From the NCBI GenBank assembly GCA_028564675.1, contig JAOVVO010000131.1, forward strand, positions 1-64,000: a DNA stretch of 64,000 bases, read 5' to 3'. Position 1 is the stretch's first letter, and the number at the start of each line of letters is the position of its first letter. A program made the position numbers and the translations under genes. Below are positions 1 to 12,403 of this stretch, piece after piece. The notes beneath the pieces are model-generated. The model saw only the letters and a program-made list of their open reading frames with translations. It was not told the DNA's origin and did no database searches. This DNA is from Onchocerca lupi (lineage: Eukaryota > Nematoda > Chromadorea > Rhabditida > Onchocercidae).

Positions 1-1139
1 TATATATAATTAGAATTTAGCGTACTAGCATTTTTCATTGGAATAGTGAATTAAATTATACTTTAGCTTTTCATAATATGTATTTAAGTATTTTTATTTA
101 AATATGTATAACTTTTGTTTGTTAGACTCAATATATCTGAAAAAAATTAAATAAAAAGTGAAAAATTTTTATGAAAGTTCCGTCGGCATAATTTGCATCA
201 TCAAACAAATCCGAGATTTGTAAAACTTCCGAAAAAGTAAATAATTTTGTTTGAATTTAAATTTTCATGATAAATCTTCATCTATCTCAGATCTATCATA
301 CTGTAAAAGTAAGTAAAGAAAGATTTTCAGATAATAAAATTTTAGAATTAATAAAAACAATTTTCTCATAATTATCACCGTCTATTTATATTGACACTAT
401 TTCTATTTTAGTACTGATTGGTCTAATTGAATAGCATCTTTCGTTTTAGTTTGATTTAATATCTTTAAGTATAATATTTGTGTTACCAAAGACAAATCCG
501 AAAACAAATCCCGCTTTTATAATTTTAAATATTATTTATAAAGACATTACCAATTTACTCTTCCCATGATTTTCCGACTAAATATAACTCCAAAATAATA
601 TAAATATAATGAAAGAAAGAAAAAAGAAATAAAAAATATATATTTGTATGCAATGCTAAGAAAAATAAACTTTTTTTTCCGCTTATTTCATAAATCATTG
701 CATATTTCATCATAAATTTACAAATTATTATAAAAAAAAGTAACACGTAAATGCTTTTTTTTTAATTGAGCAAATCATCGCATATTTCAATGCAAGTTTT
801 ATAAATTATTGTGAAAAATCATGCAACACCTGAATACTTACTTCTTTTTTTGTTTATTAGCACTGCATCATTGAATCATGATATCATTTAACTGTTTCAG
901 TGATAAACAGTTGCAGAAAGTTGACATCGAAAGTAGATATCTGGTGGGTTGCACTATATTCGCCTTTGCTATTAAAAACCTATAAAGTTAAAATACTCTA
1001 CTTCGTGGCAACGCGTAAAGATGTTAAATTAATTATAAATATGAGTGTTCAGCTATAAAACAATTGATCAGCTGCGATGTCCTCACATCGACTGCTGGAA
1101 ATTGAAATGAAAAGATGTCGGCTGATCTGATTTCAGGAT
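1..1139. other. AT-rich DNA, no gene seen
   Basis: No open frame here has splice-site support or a recognisable motif. The only longer frame is a low-complexity Phe/Ile/Leu-rich minus-strand frame near 555-746, which is what AT-rich noncoding DNA gives by chance. The Helitron remnant starts near 1140. Confidence 0.6.
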
Positions 1140-2144
1140 GAATTTCATTTGCCTCATAACTTCTGCTATTTAGTGACGGCAAAAGAAGAATTGATTGAAG
1201 AAGTATTTTCAATATTCAAACCAAATATAAGATTCATGATTGACTGAACGAGTTTATTTTAGCTGAGTGTATTCTTGCGACCGAGAATAAAGACGTCTAC
1301 GAACTTAACAATATTATTCAGTCTAACATTCAAAGTGTGGCAGTCAAATACAAGTCCGTAGACAGGACAGATGAAGCAGTTAATTATCCAATAGAATTTT
1401 CGAATTCACTTGATTTGCCAGGAATCCATCGCAAAGCTGCAATTGAAAATCGATTTGCCAGTTATCATGTTGCGAAATATCAACCAGTCAAAACTTTGCA
1501 ACGAAACGCAGCTTGTAACAAAGAAATTAATGAACAAAGTCGTAGAAACAATTTGGACAGGACTTTTCAAAGGTGAAAATGTCCTCATTCCTCGTATTCC
1601 TATGATTCCAACAGATATGCTATTTCAATTTAAGAGATTACAATTACCAGTTCGATTGATGTTTGCCATCACCATCAAAAAAACTCAGGGCCAATCTTTA
1701 GAATTATGTAATTTAGATCTATTGCTTCTCACATGAACAGTTACATATTGGGTGCTCTAGAGTGGGCAAACCAAATAAGTTCTATATCTAAACAGACAAT
1801 GGAACAACTAAAAATATTGTACACCCACAAGTATTGTGAAATTAAACTAACATATTCGAAACGTGCGCTTTCTCTTTTCTTTCTTTTTTGCTTAATCAGA
1901 CTGAGCTACAGCAATGCCTGCATAAAAAAAGTATATAAAACATGTGCATGTTCGAATGCAACGTTTTTTCAAAATTTTAAAACAATAAATAAGACCTTTT
2001 GGAGATCTTAGATTTTGAATAATACAGATAAGGCGCCTGTTTAAGAAATTTCGGAGATTTAAGATTTTGAAAAAAGAACACTTGCATTTTATTTATATAG
2101 ACTGGCAATACCCGGCAACACTCTGCGTGGTCGGATAGAACTAG
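1140..2144 (+). mobile_element. Degenerate Helitron, helicase 3' part and 3' end
   Basis: Remnant of a rolling-circle (Helitron) transposon covering the C-terminal part of the Pif1-like helicase and the 3' terminus. Frameshifted pieces read in order: TAKEELIEEVF near 1175-1210; DEAVNYPIEFSNSLDLPG near 1370-1422; then 1410-1736 with LPVIMLRNINQSKLCN, GENVLIPRIPMIPTDM and TIKKTQGQSLELCNLDL (normally TINKAQGQS); then CSRVGKPNKFYI near 1757-1790. These are the standard landmarks of Helitron helicases. The pieces lie in different frames with stops, so it is dead. The noncoding tail (about 1885-2100) matches, in the opposite orientation, the tail of the minus-strand copy near 46880-47110. A CTAG followed by T at 2141-2145, after an imperfect hairpin-like stretch (2107-2133), fits a Helitron 3' end. 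The Rep domain and 5' end are missing. Confidence 0.8.
1410..1736 (+). pseudogene. Helitron helicase C-terminal fragment (longest open piece)
   Basis: Longest uninterrupted piece of the Helitron helicase, about 108 codons. It contains the conserved block ENVLIPRIPMIPTDM followed by FKRLQLPVRLMFAITI and the degraded TQGQS motif, which in working Pif1/RecD-type helicases helps couple ATP hydrolysis to DNA binding. The frame then stops and resumes two frames away with CSRVGKPNKFY. The preceding sequence (DEAVNYPIEF...) is in another frame. It is a transposon gene fossil, not a host helicase; host PIF1 lacks these Helitron-specific spacings. Confidence 0.75.
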
Positions 2145-3356
2145 TAATTATGTATTTTTTCAAGAAATATCAGCACATGGTCCTTGTTTGTGGAAGTCGC
2201 TTATCAATTTCACTTTCTATTTAAAAATTTATGAAATACGAATAGATAGATGGCTTAAAGAATTCAATAAACGAAATGGACTGAAATGAATCACTGAAGA
2301 GAGAGAAATCAAGGAGAAAATTATTTCAATTCTATTCAACAACATATACATTCACACACACACACACACACTATATATTGCAAAAAGGCATTGCTTATTT
2401 TATACAAATTCTTTCTTTACATTCATCGCGATAATCAATCATAATCAGTTAATGTCAAGCATTTATAAATTTGTTGAATAATTCTAATAAAATTATCGGA
2501 TATTCCATTCATTATATTAATATGGAATGTATTGTTGCATGGAAAATTTATAAAAATCCAAATTTTATTAACATCGCATTTAAAGAGCATAAAATGATGA
2601 AACAGAATTGTTATTATGATACAATCAAATAGAATTAACAACGGATTTTAAGATTATAAAAATAAATATTTTAGGTGACTTTTAGAGAGTATCATAGAAT
2701 GAATGATTATTCTATTAAACAAATTTCTCGAACAGTTGATTATTAGAATGGAAGGACACTTTTCCATCTTTCAATATTCATTATTTTTTGTCTTTCTTGG
2801 ATTCTGTAATTGGATCATATGCTTTGGCTTTACTTATTGAAAAGCTTACAAAGATTATATTACAAATATTAACAATATCATTGCTTAAGCTATCACTAAC
2901 TAGGCAAAAAATTTTGTTTGTTTTCTAAAACGAAAAAAAAAAATTTAGATTTAAAGAGAGATTTTAGATTTCAAAATGTGCTGTAAAGAGTAATATTTAT
3001 AAAAAAGGATCGAAACGTAGAGCGATCTGAACAAATATTTGACAAAGGAAACAAAAATGGAAATTTCATTGTAATGTGATTGTCTTTCATGGATTTTATA
3101 GCATACTGCGCAATATCTTATTTTTTTGCTTCTATTCCATCTTTTTTTCCTTTTTGATATAATTAAAGCGAATAGCTAAGAAGGAAATAGGACTTTTTTG
3201 ATCATCTCATCTATTATCTTACATACATTTTACTGAATTTTGTATTGTCTAATTCAATTTGTGTAATGTAATTCTAAATTTTTATGCATAAGTTCAAAAC
3301 TCGGAATATTATGAACTTGACAAGTTTCAGTTTTATGCATGTTGGTTTCTTCATTT
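2145..3356. other. Noncoding DNA with (CA)n microsatellite
   Basis: No coding exon is supported. A (CA)n run of about 10 units lies at 2352-2371. The rest is AT-rich sequence between the Helitron 3' end and the 3' end of the minus-strand receptor gene. Confidence 0.6.
2352..2371. repeat. (CA)n microsatellite
   Basis: About ten uninterrupted CA units, seen directly. Confidence 0.9.
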
Positions 3357-5772
3357 TCAAGAACTTCTTTTTGTTTTTAGCGTTTGAATTGATTTGACTT
3401 CCGCAATCCACTTTTTTCTAACAAACAATGAAAAGGTTGCACGGCGAAATGGCTCAAATGCGAGAATAGTAATCAAAACAATGAAGATGATCCGCACCTG
3501 AAATTAGATAACACTGAAAATTTCATCAGGAGAAATTCACACTTCAAATGACAAAAGATAATCTATGATGAAATAAGCGATTGATTTCTTAAATATTTAC
3601 CTGAAAAGAAAAATAAATTGCTATATAGAGAGTATTTCTGAAATTACTCTCAGCAGAACCGTATTTACAACCAGCAAACATGCAAATTGTCCGTGCGCAT
3701 GTATGAACTAAAACATGCTTGCATTAGTCTTATCAATATTCCACTTTTGAGTACAAAAATTTGATAGATTAATTTTAAGAGCATGCGATACCTACTTCAG
3801 CGATAAGAACATTGATTTTATGCTTTTATTTTCAGTTTGGATTTGAACAGGAGTGGGTGAATATATGGCAGAACTTTCAGTAGAGATTGTAAGCGCAGTA
3901 AAATGAATCAATGTTGTGACAAGTCTTTTCTACCACTTACTGACCTGAATTGATATTAGAATGATGAAACGATGAAAACTTACGAAACATTGGCAAAGTA
4001 ATGACTTCAATGGAATAAGTGTATATAATAAATGAATGTAAACGTTTTTGTTGTAATTTTGCAACTTGGATAGAATTAACTCCACGAGGTTTGTATTTAC
4101 TGATTTTAATCGTTCCCTGCAACAATGAATATCTCATTTAGAGTTTTCTTACCATCACAAGTCCTAATTCACTCCAAATATTGGAAGAATTGTACAATCA
4201 GTGAAAATTTAAATGGAATTATTTCTCTTTCTTGATTTAGTCACCGAGAAAATCATATCCTCACATGCTTTGGCATTGACTTATAATGATTAATACAGAA
4301 TGATTGATTCCAATATAAAATGACTTAGAATCTTGTAAAGTTTCAGATTTTGCAAAATTTTACCATCAGAGCAACAACAAACAATGCAATAAACAATATA
4401 ATATGAGTCAAGAAATAAGGTACAAAATTTCTGGATCGGTAAGACAATACGGTCGTAAAACCACCCCAAAGAAGTATCGAAATATGTAGCACAGCATAAT
4501 ACGGCATCTGACTCCTGAAAAAAATGGAAAGAAGGATGGAAGCAAAAGGAACAATGATTTTGTTCAAGTCAATATTATCCATAGGAAAAAAAAGAAAAAA
4601 AAATGAGACATTTTTCCAAAAATCGACAAATTTTATAGTCTTTTGATTATTGAAATTGTGTCCTCATGCTTTTAGAACCATGCGTAATGTCAACAAATAT
4701 ATTACGAGGTCATGACATTGTCAATCAAATGCAAGTAGAAGATTTGAAGAGTGATTAAATGAACTCACTTTTTCACAAATTTATTGACATAGAAAAAAGG
4801 TTTCACGTAAGGTAAGTAAGAAATTATAGCTGCATAAAGCATCAACGCATGAAACCACGTGAGTCCAAGACGATTATATTGTCTTGCCCATTCTCGAATA
4901 GTAAGACTAAAAATACAGTGATTTCATTTTATTTCATTAAACACTTCAAAATTATCGCATTACTAAAATTTACAATATTATCTGTTGAAATTTCATCGTT
5001 TTTTATTGAGAAATTCCTGATTTTAGCAGACTATTTGTAATACGACGGATGAAAAATGAAACATTATAAAGCAATTTTATCGAGAATAAAATATGCGGAA
5101 AAAATATTTAATTTGAACTCACAGATACATTCTGTTTCCTTTCATGCTATGAAAAAGACGAGTAATATTAACTATATCGATTGTGAAATTAGCAATAGCT
5201 GACGTGATACACGTGAACATAACATTCAGTGTGAAATACTTGAAAAAGCCATCTTTCACTTTCACAAATATCAAATATAATATGAAAGGAATAACGACGA
5301 AGTTGCCAATCGTTGCAATGTACGATATTAGACGTTTTATAGTGTACAGTTGTGCTAGAAAACGTGCTACCGTAATTCTATCAGAAAATCCTTCTATTTT
5401 CATTTATTGATTTATGATATCAGAAAATAAAGTTGTATCAGAATATCAAATTTACTTCATGATAGCAGAGCTAATAATAATATAATTATACCGATTGTTA
5501 AAATAAAAAATATAAATTTGTTATATCAGATGATAAATTTCTCTAAAATCATTTCATTCTTAAATCGATTTCACATATTTTCGAGCAAAATTATAAATGT
5601 TTGAATTCTTAAATATTTTGTTGAAGAATTTATCATATATGAATGAGTGATGAAATTGGATTGCAGTTATTAACTTACCGCAATATAGACCTAGCCCTGT
5701 ACATTTAGGAACGTTCGAACTACCAGTGCCATTGAAGTAGTTGCTGCGATTATAATAAAAGGTGTCGTTCAT
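3357..5772 (-). CDS. Seven-transmembrane serpentine receptor (nematode GPCR)
   Basis: Likely a chemoreceptor-type GPCR of the plasma membrane. Exons on the minus strand with matching phases: 5772-5679 (ATG; N-terminus with N-glycosylation sequons such as NGT), 5393-5123, 4906-4769, 4514-4364, 4116-3984, and last exon 3497-3357 ending TGA. Hydrophobic segments in order: TM1 ISYIATIGNFVVIPFILY, TM2 around YFTLNVMFTCITSA, TM3 HALMLYAAIISYLPYV, TM4 YAVLHISILLWGG, TM5 THIILFIALFVVALM, TM6 LHSFIIYTYSIEVI, TM7 VRIIFIVLITILAFEPFR followed by a basic tail. The linker between exon 5 and the last exon (about 3984-3800) is unresolved: no single frame joins cleanly, so either a small exon is mis-read or the gene is starting to decay. 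The C. elegans serpentine families are diverse and I cannot assign one. A dead paralogue lies upstream (7030-9470). Confidence 0.6.
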
Positions 5773-7029
5773 TTCGCTGAAAATGGTAATTTATTTTAAT
5801 ATTAAAAAGGTACTCGAATTGAAATATCACGTAATCTCCCACTTAACATAGATGTATGCAGCTGCTGCTCTGATCATCTCGGCAAATCAATGAAGTGGAA
5901 TAATCAAAGCGATAAATATACGTAATGTGTCTGCAGAGGTTTGGAAAAAATCAAAAATAAATTGCTTGTTATTCTAATCTCAGGATAGGCATTCAACAAA
6001 AAATTTGGATTTGAATTATTCCTTTATTTTCAACATACTGTTCAAACTTCAATATTCAATTCAATATAAAAACTCGAATTTAGTTTGAAAGCAAATATTG
6101 TAATCTTATTTTGTCACCATCAAGAGATGTCGACCCATCTATTCCTAGGATGTCAGCAACATTTTGAATGATGATATGACAGAACTACTTATTGCAATAA
6201 TAATAATAACAATATCTTAATTAAGTACTTCATGACACCTTAATCAGACATTTGTGAAGCTATTATTCCGCCTCCTTAGGATTATTCATCGCTCGACAAG
6301 ATATCATTGAATTGAAACTTCATTAAAAGATTAGCATGAAACTTGAAATGTAGTAGCTACTATATGACTGTTTGTGTATATTATGAGACTTCGCCATCTA
6401 ACGGTAATTAGTATTGTTTGATCATTTCTGCCGATAATTTTTCTTGATGTTTGATCAGTATTGGGGAGTAGAATGAAATTTCTAAGTAGCTGGAATCATA
6501 AATCTGCTTCAGAATGCTAACTATATAATATCCAACATGTAACATGATTTAAATTTTTTTTTTCAGAGATTTTAATGAAAGAAAGAAAATTTGATAGATC
6601 TTGAAAATGGAAGATTATTAAGATATGAAATTTTCGTATAAGCAGCTAGTTTTTGATCCTGCAGATAAAATCATCTATAATGAATCTTTTCTGCAGTAAT
6701 CTCTAGCGTCATAATTTTATTGGATTTTTTTGTCTTTTGGAATGTTTCTTTAAGAAATCGCAAATATTCGTCGTATAATATTTTTCGCTTCTATGTCGTC
6801 TTAATAACATTGTAACCTTTATCTCTTTAATTTGTTTCCTTGACAACATATTTATGACATAGCATATAAACATAAACATATAAATTCATAGGCATTTATA
6901 TGAATAATAGCATAAATAATAAGCATAAATCCTAAGCACAAATGAAAAGGAATTCTGCGACCGCATATAAATAAATCATCAATGATATTATATTTTATCA
7001 AAACGATAGATAAGTCACATATTTCATGC
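5773..7029. other. Spacer between receptor gene and its dead paralogue
   Basis: About 1.25 kb with no supported exon. It should hold the promoter of the minus-strand receptor gene, whose ATG is at 5772, but no distinct element stands out. A short TAA/TAATAA-type run lies near 6197-6215. Confidence 0.5.
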
Positions 7030-9470
7030 AGTCAGATTCCTACAGTTACTTTGAAAAGAAAGACATATAAAGAGAAAGGAAAGTTGGAGAATTGGAGAAA
7101 AGAAATATGGTTTAACAGACAAGACTTTTACCTTTTTTGTATTATTTTGGCTTTTCAAGCTTGTATATATATTTTTTTCAAGTGTTTGAAATATCGCTAA
7201 AATTGTCACACGATGAAGCGTTGCTGACAGACCCTTGAATTCTTCACTTTTCATATTCTAAAAATGAATGAAAATTATTTTTGATGGAATTAATAACATG
7301 AAAAATAATTTAGTGTTGAGCAAAAGACAACAATGCTGCGTTAGGCCAAATGTTTTCGGCTAAGAAGCAAATTCGAATTCAGTGATAAAAATCATATCGG
7401 AAAAGAATTTTGAAGCTATTATATTCTTCTAAACATTTTAGAATTTCCTTTTGAAAAAATATTGTCGCATTAATATAAGGCGAAACATAAGATTGAGAGA
7501 ATATCATTTGTAACATACTCATTTCATTTATCGAACCAAAAACTAAAACAATGAAATTAAACACAAAAGTGCCTGTGTCCTTTTGTGTTTTTTTCATTTT
7601 TAAATTTGATTTTATTATGGATTAGCATTGCAATATTATTGAAGCTAATTCATAGCATTTATTGGTTGAATATTTGCGACATTTATAGCATTTATTGGCT
7701 GAACCTTTGCAATCGATGATTAGTTTTGTTTTTGGAACATTGAAAGAACTGCATGACGATATGATTCAAGGGCAACAATGATATTAGGACCAATAGCAAT
7801 TGAATTTGACTGAAACAAAACAGAATTGGACAATTTACTGGGATAAGAAAAGTTCTCGAAAGTACAGCGGATGGGAAGATACCACAATAAAATAGATTTA
7901 GAAATTTTACCTCATAGAAAATGTGAACCATTGTAGTATACAGTTCTCTTAATTCGACATCGAATACAAATGCGAATTACTGATGCCAACGAAGCAACTG
8001 CAATAGTTTTATGATCGTCACATTAATTTTCCTAATTTTAATTTCGATTTCTCTACGAAATATTACTGAATTCAGATAACATGGAATGACATGGTGCTAT
8101 CTCGAAGTAATAAATTATGCAATAATTTGCTTAAGCTGTCGTAAAACTCACAAAAACGGCAGAATAAGGACTTCTTGCTGTAGCTGCAAATAACAAATGA
8201 AAATAATCGTTTTCGTCATAATTTCTCAATATGAATAGCGTTTATTCCGCCAATTTATATTTGTAAATTTCAACAGATGCCCGCAGAAATAATTAACTGC
8301 TTGAAAATTTAATCGCTTAGGCAATCCATCACTTGATTTACCAATGTTTGGAGATGAGAATTTGACATTATGTGAATTACTTTTCCTTTCCATACTTTTA
8401 GGTTAATTTTTTGCAAGCATCATTCTACTGCTGGAATAAGTATCAAATGTCAGCATTGAAATCGGTGGACAAAATTTGTAAAATTTTAGCAACAACGAAT
8501 AAGCAATGAATAATGCAAGATGCGTTATACGAATTGCATAACGATTGAGAATTCTTCTCCAATAAAATATATGCAATTAATCCATAGGAATAACGATAAA
8601 GGAAAGACCACATAGTGAAGTTTCAGACTCCTGTAAAGATTGTCATTTGATCAACACGTTGCGTGGATTAATATATCTCCATTAAGAATTTATATCTCTT
8701 AAGAATGCATAAATTTAATCTTGTCCTTAAAAGGAAACATCTTTTAGCATTTCAAAGATAAAATTCATTTGTTCACGAAAAGTTTCGCATGGAAAATCGG
8801 ATTTGCGTAAGGCAAACAGCAAATAACAGCTGTATATAGCGCTAAAGAATGAAACCAAATATTTCCAAAATTGAGGAACCGTCTTGATCAGTGCCGAATT
8901 TTATTCTGTAGATAGTGGCAGTTTTCTTTTTTCTTGAGCATTTTAAACATCTAAGAGAAATATTTTACTATTACCAAAAAAGTATCTCTCTGATTTATTC
9001 CTTATCAAATTTTAAAATAATACTTGAAAAGCTCGCAGAATTTTGTACATATTATCCGAGGGCAATTGGACACCAAATACAAATCTCTCAACATAAGCAA
9101 ATTCGAATTTTTGAATAAATTTTGAAAATAATTCGTAGAGAAGTTACGAAGTTTTTTCTAAAACGAAATTACAACTAACAAGTTTTTTGCACTTTCGTCT
9201 ATGAAGAGAATTGCAATATATAATGCGCCTGCCACAAGATCAGTATAGTTATTGCGATTAAGACCGAAATTAAATTAAGTGTAAAATATTTGAATAGGCG
9301 AACCTTCATTTTCGCAAATTATAAATATATCAAAAATGATGTAGTTATGAAACCAGAAATTGTTGTAAAATGTGAAAAGAGCTGCATGGAATTATATAAG
9401 CTGCTATACAGGTATAATTATACAACTCTTGAAACAAAAAAATCATTGAAATTGTCATTTTGGCTAAATA
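7030..9470 (-). pseudogene. Decayed tandem paralogue of the serpentine receptor
   Basis: Reverse-strand translation recovers the same segments as the receptor at 3357-5772, in the same order, but broken. At about 9420-9180 a piece with LFKYFTLNLISVLIAI aligns with FFKYFTLNVMFTCITS (TM1-TM2). At about 8930-8780 NIWFHSLALYTAVICCLPY aligns with LTWFHALMLYAAIISYLPY (TM3). At about 8560-8480 RITHLALFIAYSLLLKFYKF aligns with the TM5 region. A hydrophobic piece near 7590-7440 contains SPYINATIFF. A TM7-like piece near 7215-7150 has VTILAIFQTLEKNIYTSL against ITILAFEPFRRATFSLF. In-frame stops and frame changes interrupt it, so it is read as a pseudogene from tandem duplication. Confidence 0.6.
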
Positions 9471-9579
9471 TTATTTAAGCATAAAACTAGAAGGATTTAA
9501 GGCCATTTTGGTTAATGTATGAGGTTCGATTAATTGTGCTAATTTTCATGGTATCCTCTTTGTAGAGCTCGGAAGTAGG

Positions 9580-10287
9580 GCAACTGTTATGCAAATGCAG
9601 TCCAAGCACTTGCGATCAATCAGTTGTTGCTGCAACAAAATCCGCTGCAATAACGAATGCAGATAGATTGACGCAATTGCTCAATTCATTCACCTATTAC
9701 CAACCACATTTGACGGCATTATTTCAACAAAGTCAACTTACTGCTGTTGATCATATGCAGCAACCGCAGCAACCATCTCAAATTCAAGTTCAAAATGGTA
9801 CTGAAACATCAGTAGCTGTTCAACAACAAAAATTGATTGAAAATTTGCTGGTGGAACAAGTGATTCGAAATTCAACAACACACGATGAAATAAATATGTC
9901 ACAGCCAGTCGTATCATAGGACAATAGAAATGTTGCAAGATCGGTGAAGGAACAGATTTCGCGATTGATTTGCGAAAATGAAGCAATTCGGGAACAAAAT
10001 CCGTGTTGCTTAAAAAGACTCCAAATCATCATCAGATGGGCTGAGGCTCACAATCTTCCACTGAACTTGAAATGGGTATCAGAACCTAGAATTCAATTAC
10101 CAGTATTCGAGAAACCCATGCAAGAAATCAAAGCGGAACCCAATGCGCAAAAAGTATAACAAGAAATCGCATACCACATAATGATCCAAAGGACCAGAAT
10201 CTCTAATAATAATATAATTCCTTCCCGCAGAAAGAGTTCAATCCCTTCAGTTAGGAATGTCGGAACAACCAAAGAAATTTCCATCTA
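9580..10287 (+). pseudogene. Glutamine-rich coding remnant with in-frame stops, probably retroposed
   Basis: I do not recognise the parent gene. One frame from about 9650 reads through 9668-9919, a TAG at 9917-9919, 9944-10159 with a TAA at 10157-10159, then another open stretch to a TAG at 10285-10287. The text looks protein-like on both sides of each stop: TQLLNSFTYYQPHLTALFQQ, QQPQQPSQIQVQNG, KEQISRLICENEAIREQNP (helical, coiled-coil-like), then a proline/acid-rich piece with KPMQEIKAEP. Just upstream, another frame reads ALAINQLLLQQNPLQ, suggesting a frameshift near 9640. No introns are needed, which favours a processed pseudogene of a Q-rich nuclear protein. Function is unknown. Confidence 0.5.
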
Positions 10288-10514
10288 GATGATTTGCAAT
10301 TCCTATAGACATGTTAAGTGATTTCTCTGTTTTTAGATAGCTTTGTAACTCTTAACTAAAGTCGATATCTACCATCATCACATGCCAACAAAAGCTCATC
10401 CTGCGCACTATCAAATGCGCCCTCTTCTATCATTTTATAGGAAGATTATCAAGAGAGCTGTTATACTGGGGTTTTTTAAATTTCCTTACATTCGCTAAAC
10501 CCTTTTTCCATCAT

Positions 10515-10641
10515 TCAAGAAATCAATGATTGTCCATTAAGTAATACCATTTTCATCAATGGCAAATCATCGTGGCAATCCAGAAACATGATGATACACC
10601 ATTAATGACAATAATATTACTCTTAGTCATTGATTTCTTGA
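10515..10641. repeat. Fold-back (inverted repeat) element, 15-bp perfect outer arms
   Basis: The sequence TCAAGAAATCAATGA at 10515-10529 is repeated as its exact reverse complement at 10627-10641, and the interior shows further partial complementarity (ATTGTC and CCATT-type pieces on both sides). The total of 127 bp is MITE-like. No flanking target duplication was established. Confidence 0.6.
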
Positions 10642-11761
10642 TATAATCACTAGTGAAGTGTAGAAAACCAGACGTCAAAAAAAAAAAAAAAAAGAAAAAA
10701 CTATGATAGTTTCAGAAATATCGAATTTCAAATGTAAAACATTGCGGTACTTCTTTACTGTATTCTGTAATCAGATTTGCAAGATATTTTATTTTGTTTA
10801 AAATTGTACTCAAGAAGTAAGATGATGGAATGAAATTTCAACCTATTTTCTAGAGTAATTTTCGGAAATACCGATAAATATATTAGAATCCTAAAGTTTA
10901 TGGCACAAACGACAAATTTTTTCATTTAAGCTACCTGTTTTCTGATTTGGATTGTCTCATTTTTGTTAATCATTGAGTCGCTGAGTTCCTGTTGACAATT
11001 TTTTCGTGGCTTACTTGAAAGTTCGAAGAAAATATATTCTTTTGACTGATTCAGAACAAATTCTACAATTGTTATGGCATCTAAATTTCGGTGAGATATC
11101 CATTAAATCAGGTTTTCAATGATCATAATTATTGCTGAATAAATATCATCATCGTATCGTCATCATCATTATCGAATAATAATTACAGGAAGTTGCAGCA
11201 ATCGCTCCTTCTTCCTTTTAACTTGATGCATTCATTACTCGATCTGGCAATCTGTCCTACATCCTCTTATTACTCCATCGCTGTTACGACCTTCAGAATC
11301 TACCGCATTTTCAGCAATTATTACTCCATATAATTTCCCTAAGTCGATTATTCTATTAATGTAATACACTTCTATATTAATCTTATTACTTAATTTATTA
11401 TGCAAGCAATAGCAGATTCTTCTTGTTTAGGAAGCGAAAACACTTGGCTTTTTGTAAAAGTTAATAAATTAATATTATTCAAGACAAATTTTTACATTAC
11501 AGTTAAAATTCAAACTATTCTCAGGAATAATTTGTTTGCAAAAGTAGTGCAGAAAATAACTTGATGAAACTTATCATGCATTTTTTTTCGACCAATTTCT
11601 CAGGCTATTTACCCGTCTTGTCCATCAATTTTTGACACTGCTTTTATCAGATTACATAATTGCATAAGGTCATTTACGCTCAAATTGCTCAATAATATAA
11701 TCAAACTTTCTTAATTGTGTTACTTAAACTTATATTTGAAATTTGCATCCTTTGATTTCAG

Positions 11762-11859
11762 TTATGCTAATGGAAGAGCAGAAGATATGTTGCATTGTTT
11801 GATGTTCGATGTCATCGAAGACTACTTCGGAAATTTCATCCAAGAATATCGATATTGAA
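11762..11859 (+). other. Orphan exon-like frame after a strong splice acceptor
   Basis: A strong acceptor (TTTGATTTCAG) ends at 11760 and is followed by about 32 open codons ending in TGA near 11857. The reading includes AEDMLHCLMFDVIEDYFG. It could be the last exon of an undetected plus-strand gene or a chance frame. Upstream exons were not found, and its frame does not lead into the PHLPP exon at 12404. Confidence 0.25.
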
Positions 11860-12403
11860 AATGCATATGCAACTATAAGTTACAAAAAAAAGCCAATAGA
11901 TGGGAACATAACGAAATTTGCAACAATAACAAAGACAGTATGTTTCAATTTTTTTTCAATTTAAACAAAAATTTTCCGAAAAGATTGCCAGAAAGAAAAT
12001 GCAATTTCTTATTCTTCCGTGTTAATAGATTTATTTGAATTTACTTCTTTTTTCACTTTTCCCATTCCGAATGAGTTATTTTTTAAATATTATTTAATAT
12101 TAGATCGATCGGGGAGCAGTAGAAATTTTCTTGTTAAGTTGAACTCGATTTAATGAGAAAAATTGTCTTGCAACTAAAATCAAAAATTGAAAGGAATGTC
12201 CGAATCCCCGGAATTCTAGTATTGAGAAGTAGTAAGAGAAGTAACAGAACAAGTAATACAAAAAAAATGTCATTAGCAAGATTATTGCGTCTAAATTGTG
12301 CGAAGTTCCATAGAATTAACAAATTTTAAAATCTTTTTGATTTGAAATGCTGATCAATCAATTGTAAAGTTTAATTTCATTGAAATTCAAAATTTATGTT
12401 AAG

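Larger units (their letters stand above)
10288..12195. other. Intergenic DNA upstream of the PHLPP gene
   Basis: Mostly AT-rich, with a fold-back element (10515-10641), an ATC/TCA-rich stretch (about 11140-11175) and one exon-like frame (11762-11859) described separately. The PHLPP promoter and first exon should lie here or just downstream, but no core promoter motif could be pinned down. Confidence 0.45.

Noticed and set aside
1733..2011. 92-codon plus frame as an independent gene
   Set aside because: It lies in the Helitron helicase end and tail; the meaningful frame there is the shifted one with CSRVGKPNKFY.
9290..9478. Plus-strand frame of 62 codons
   Set aside because: It is antisense to the TM1-TM2 exon of the dead receptor paralogue.
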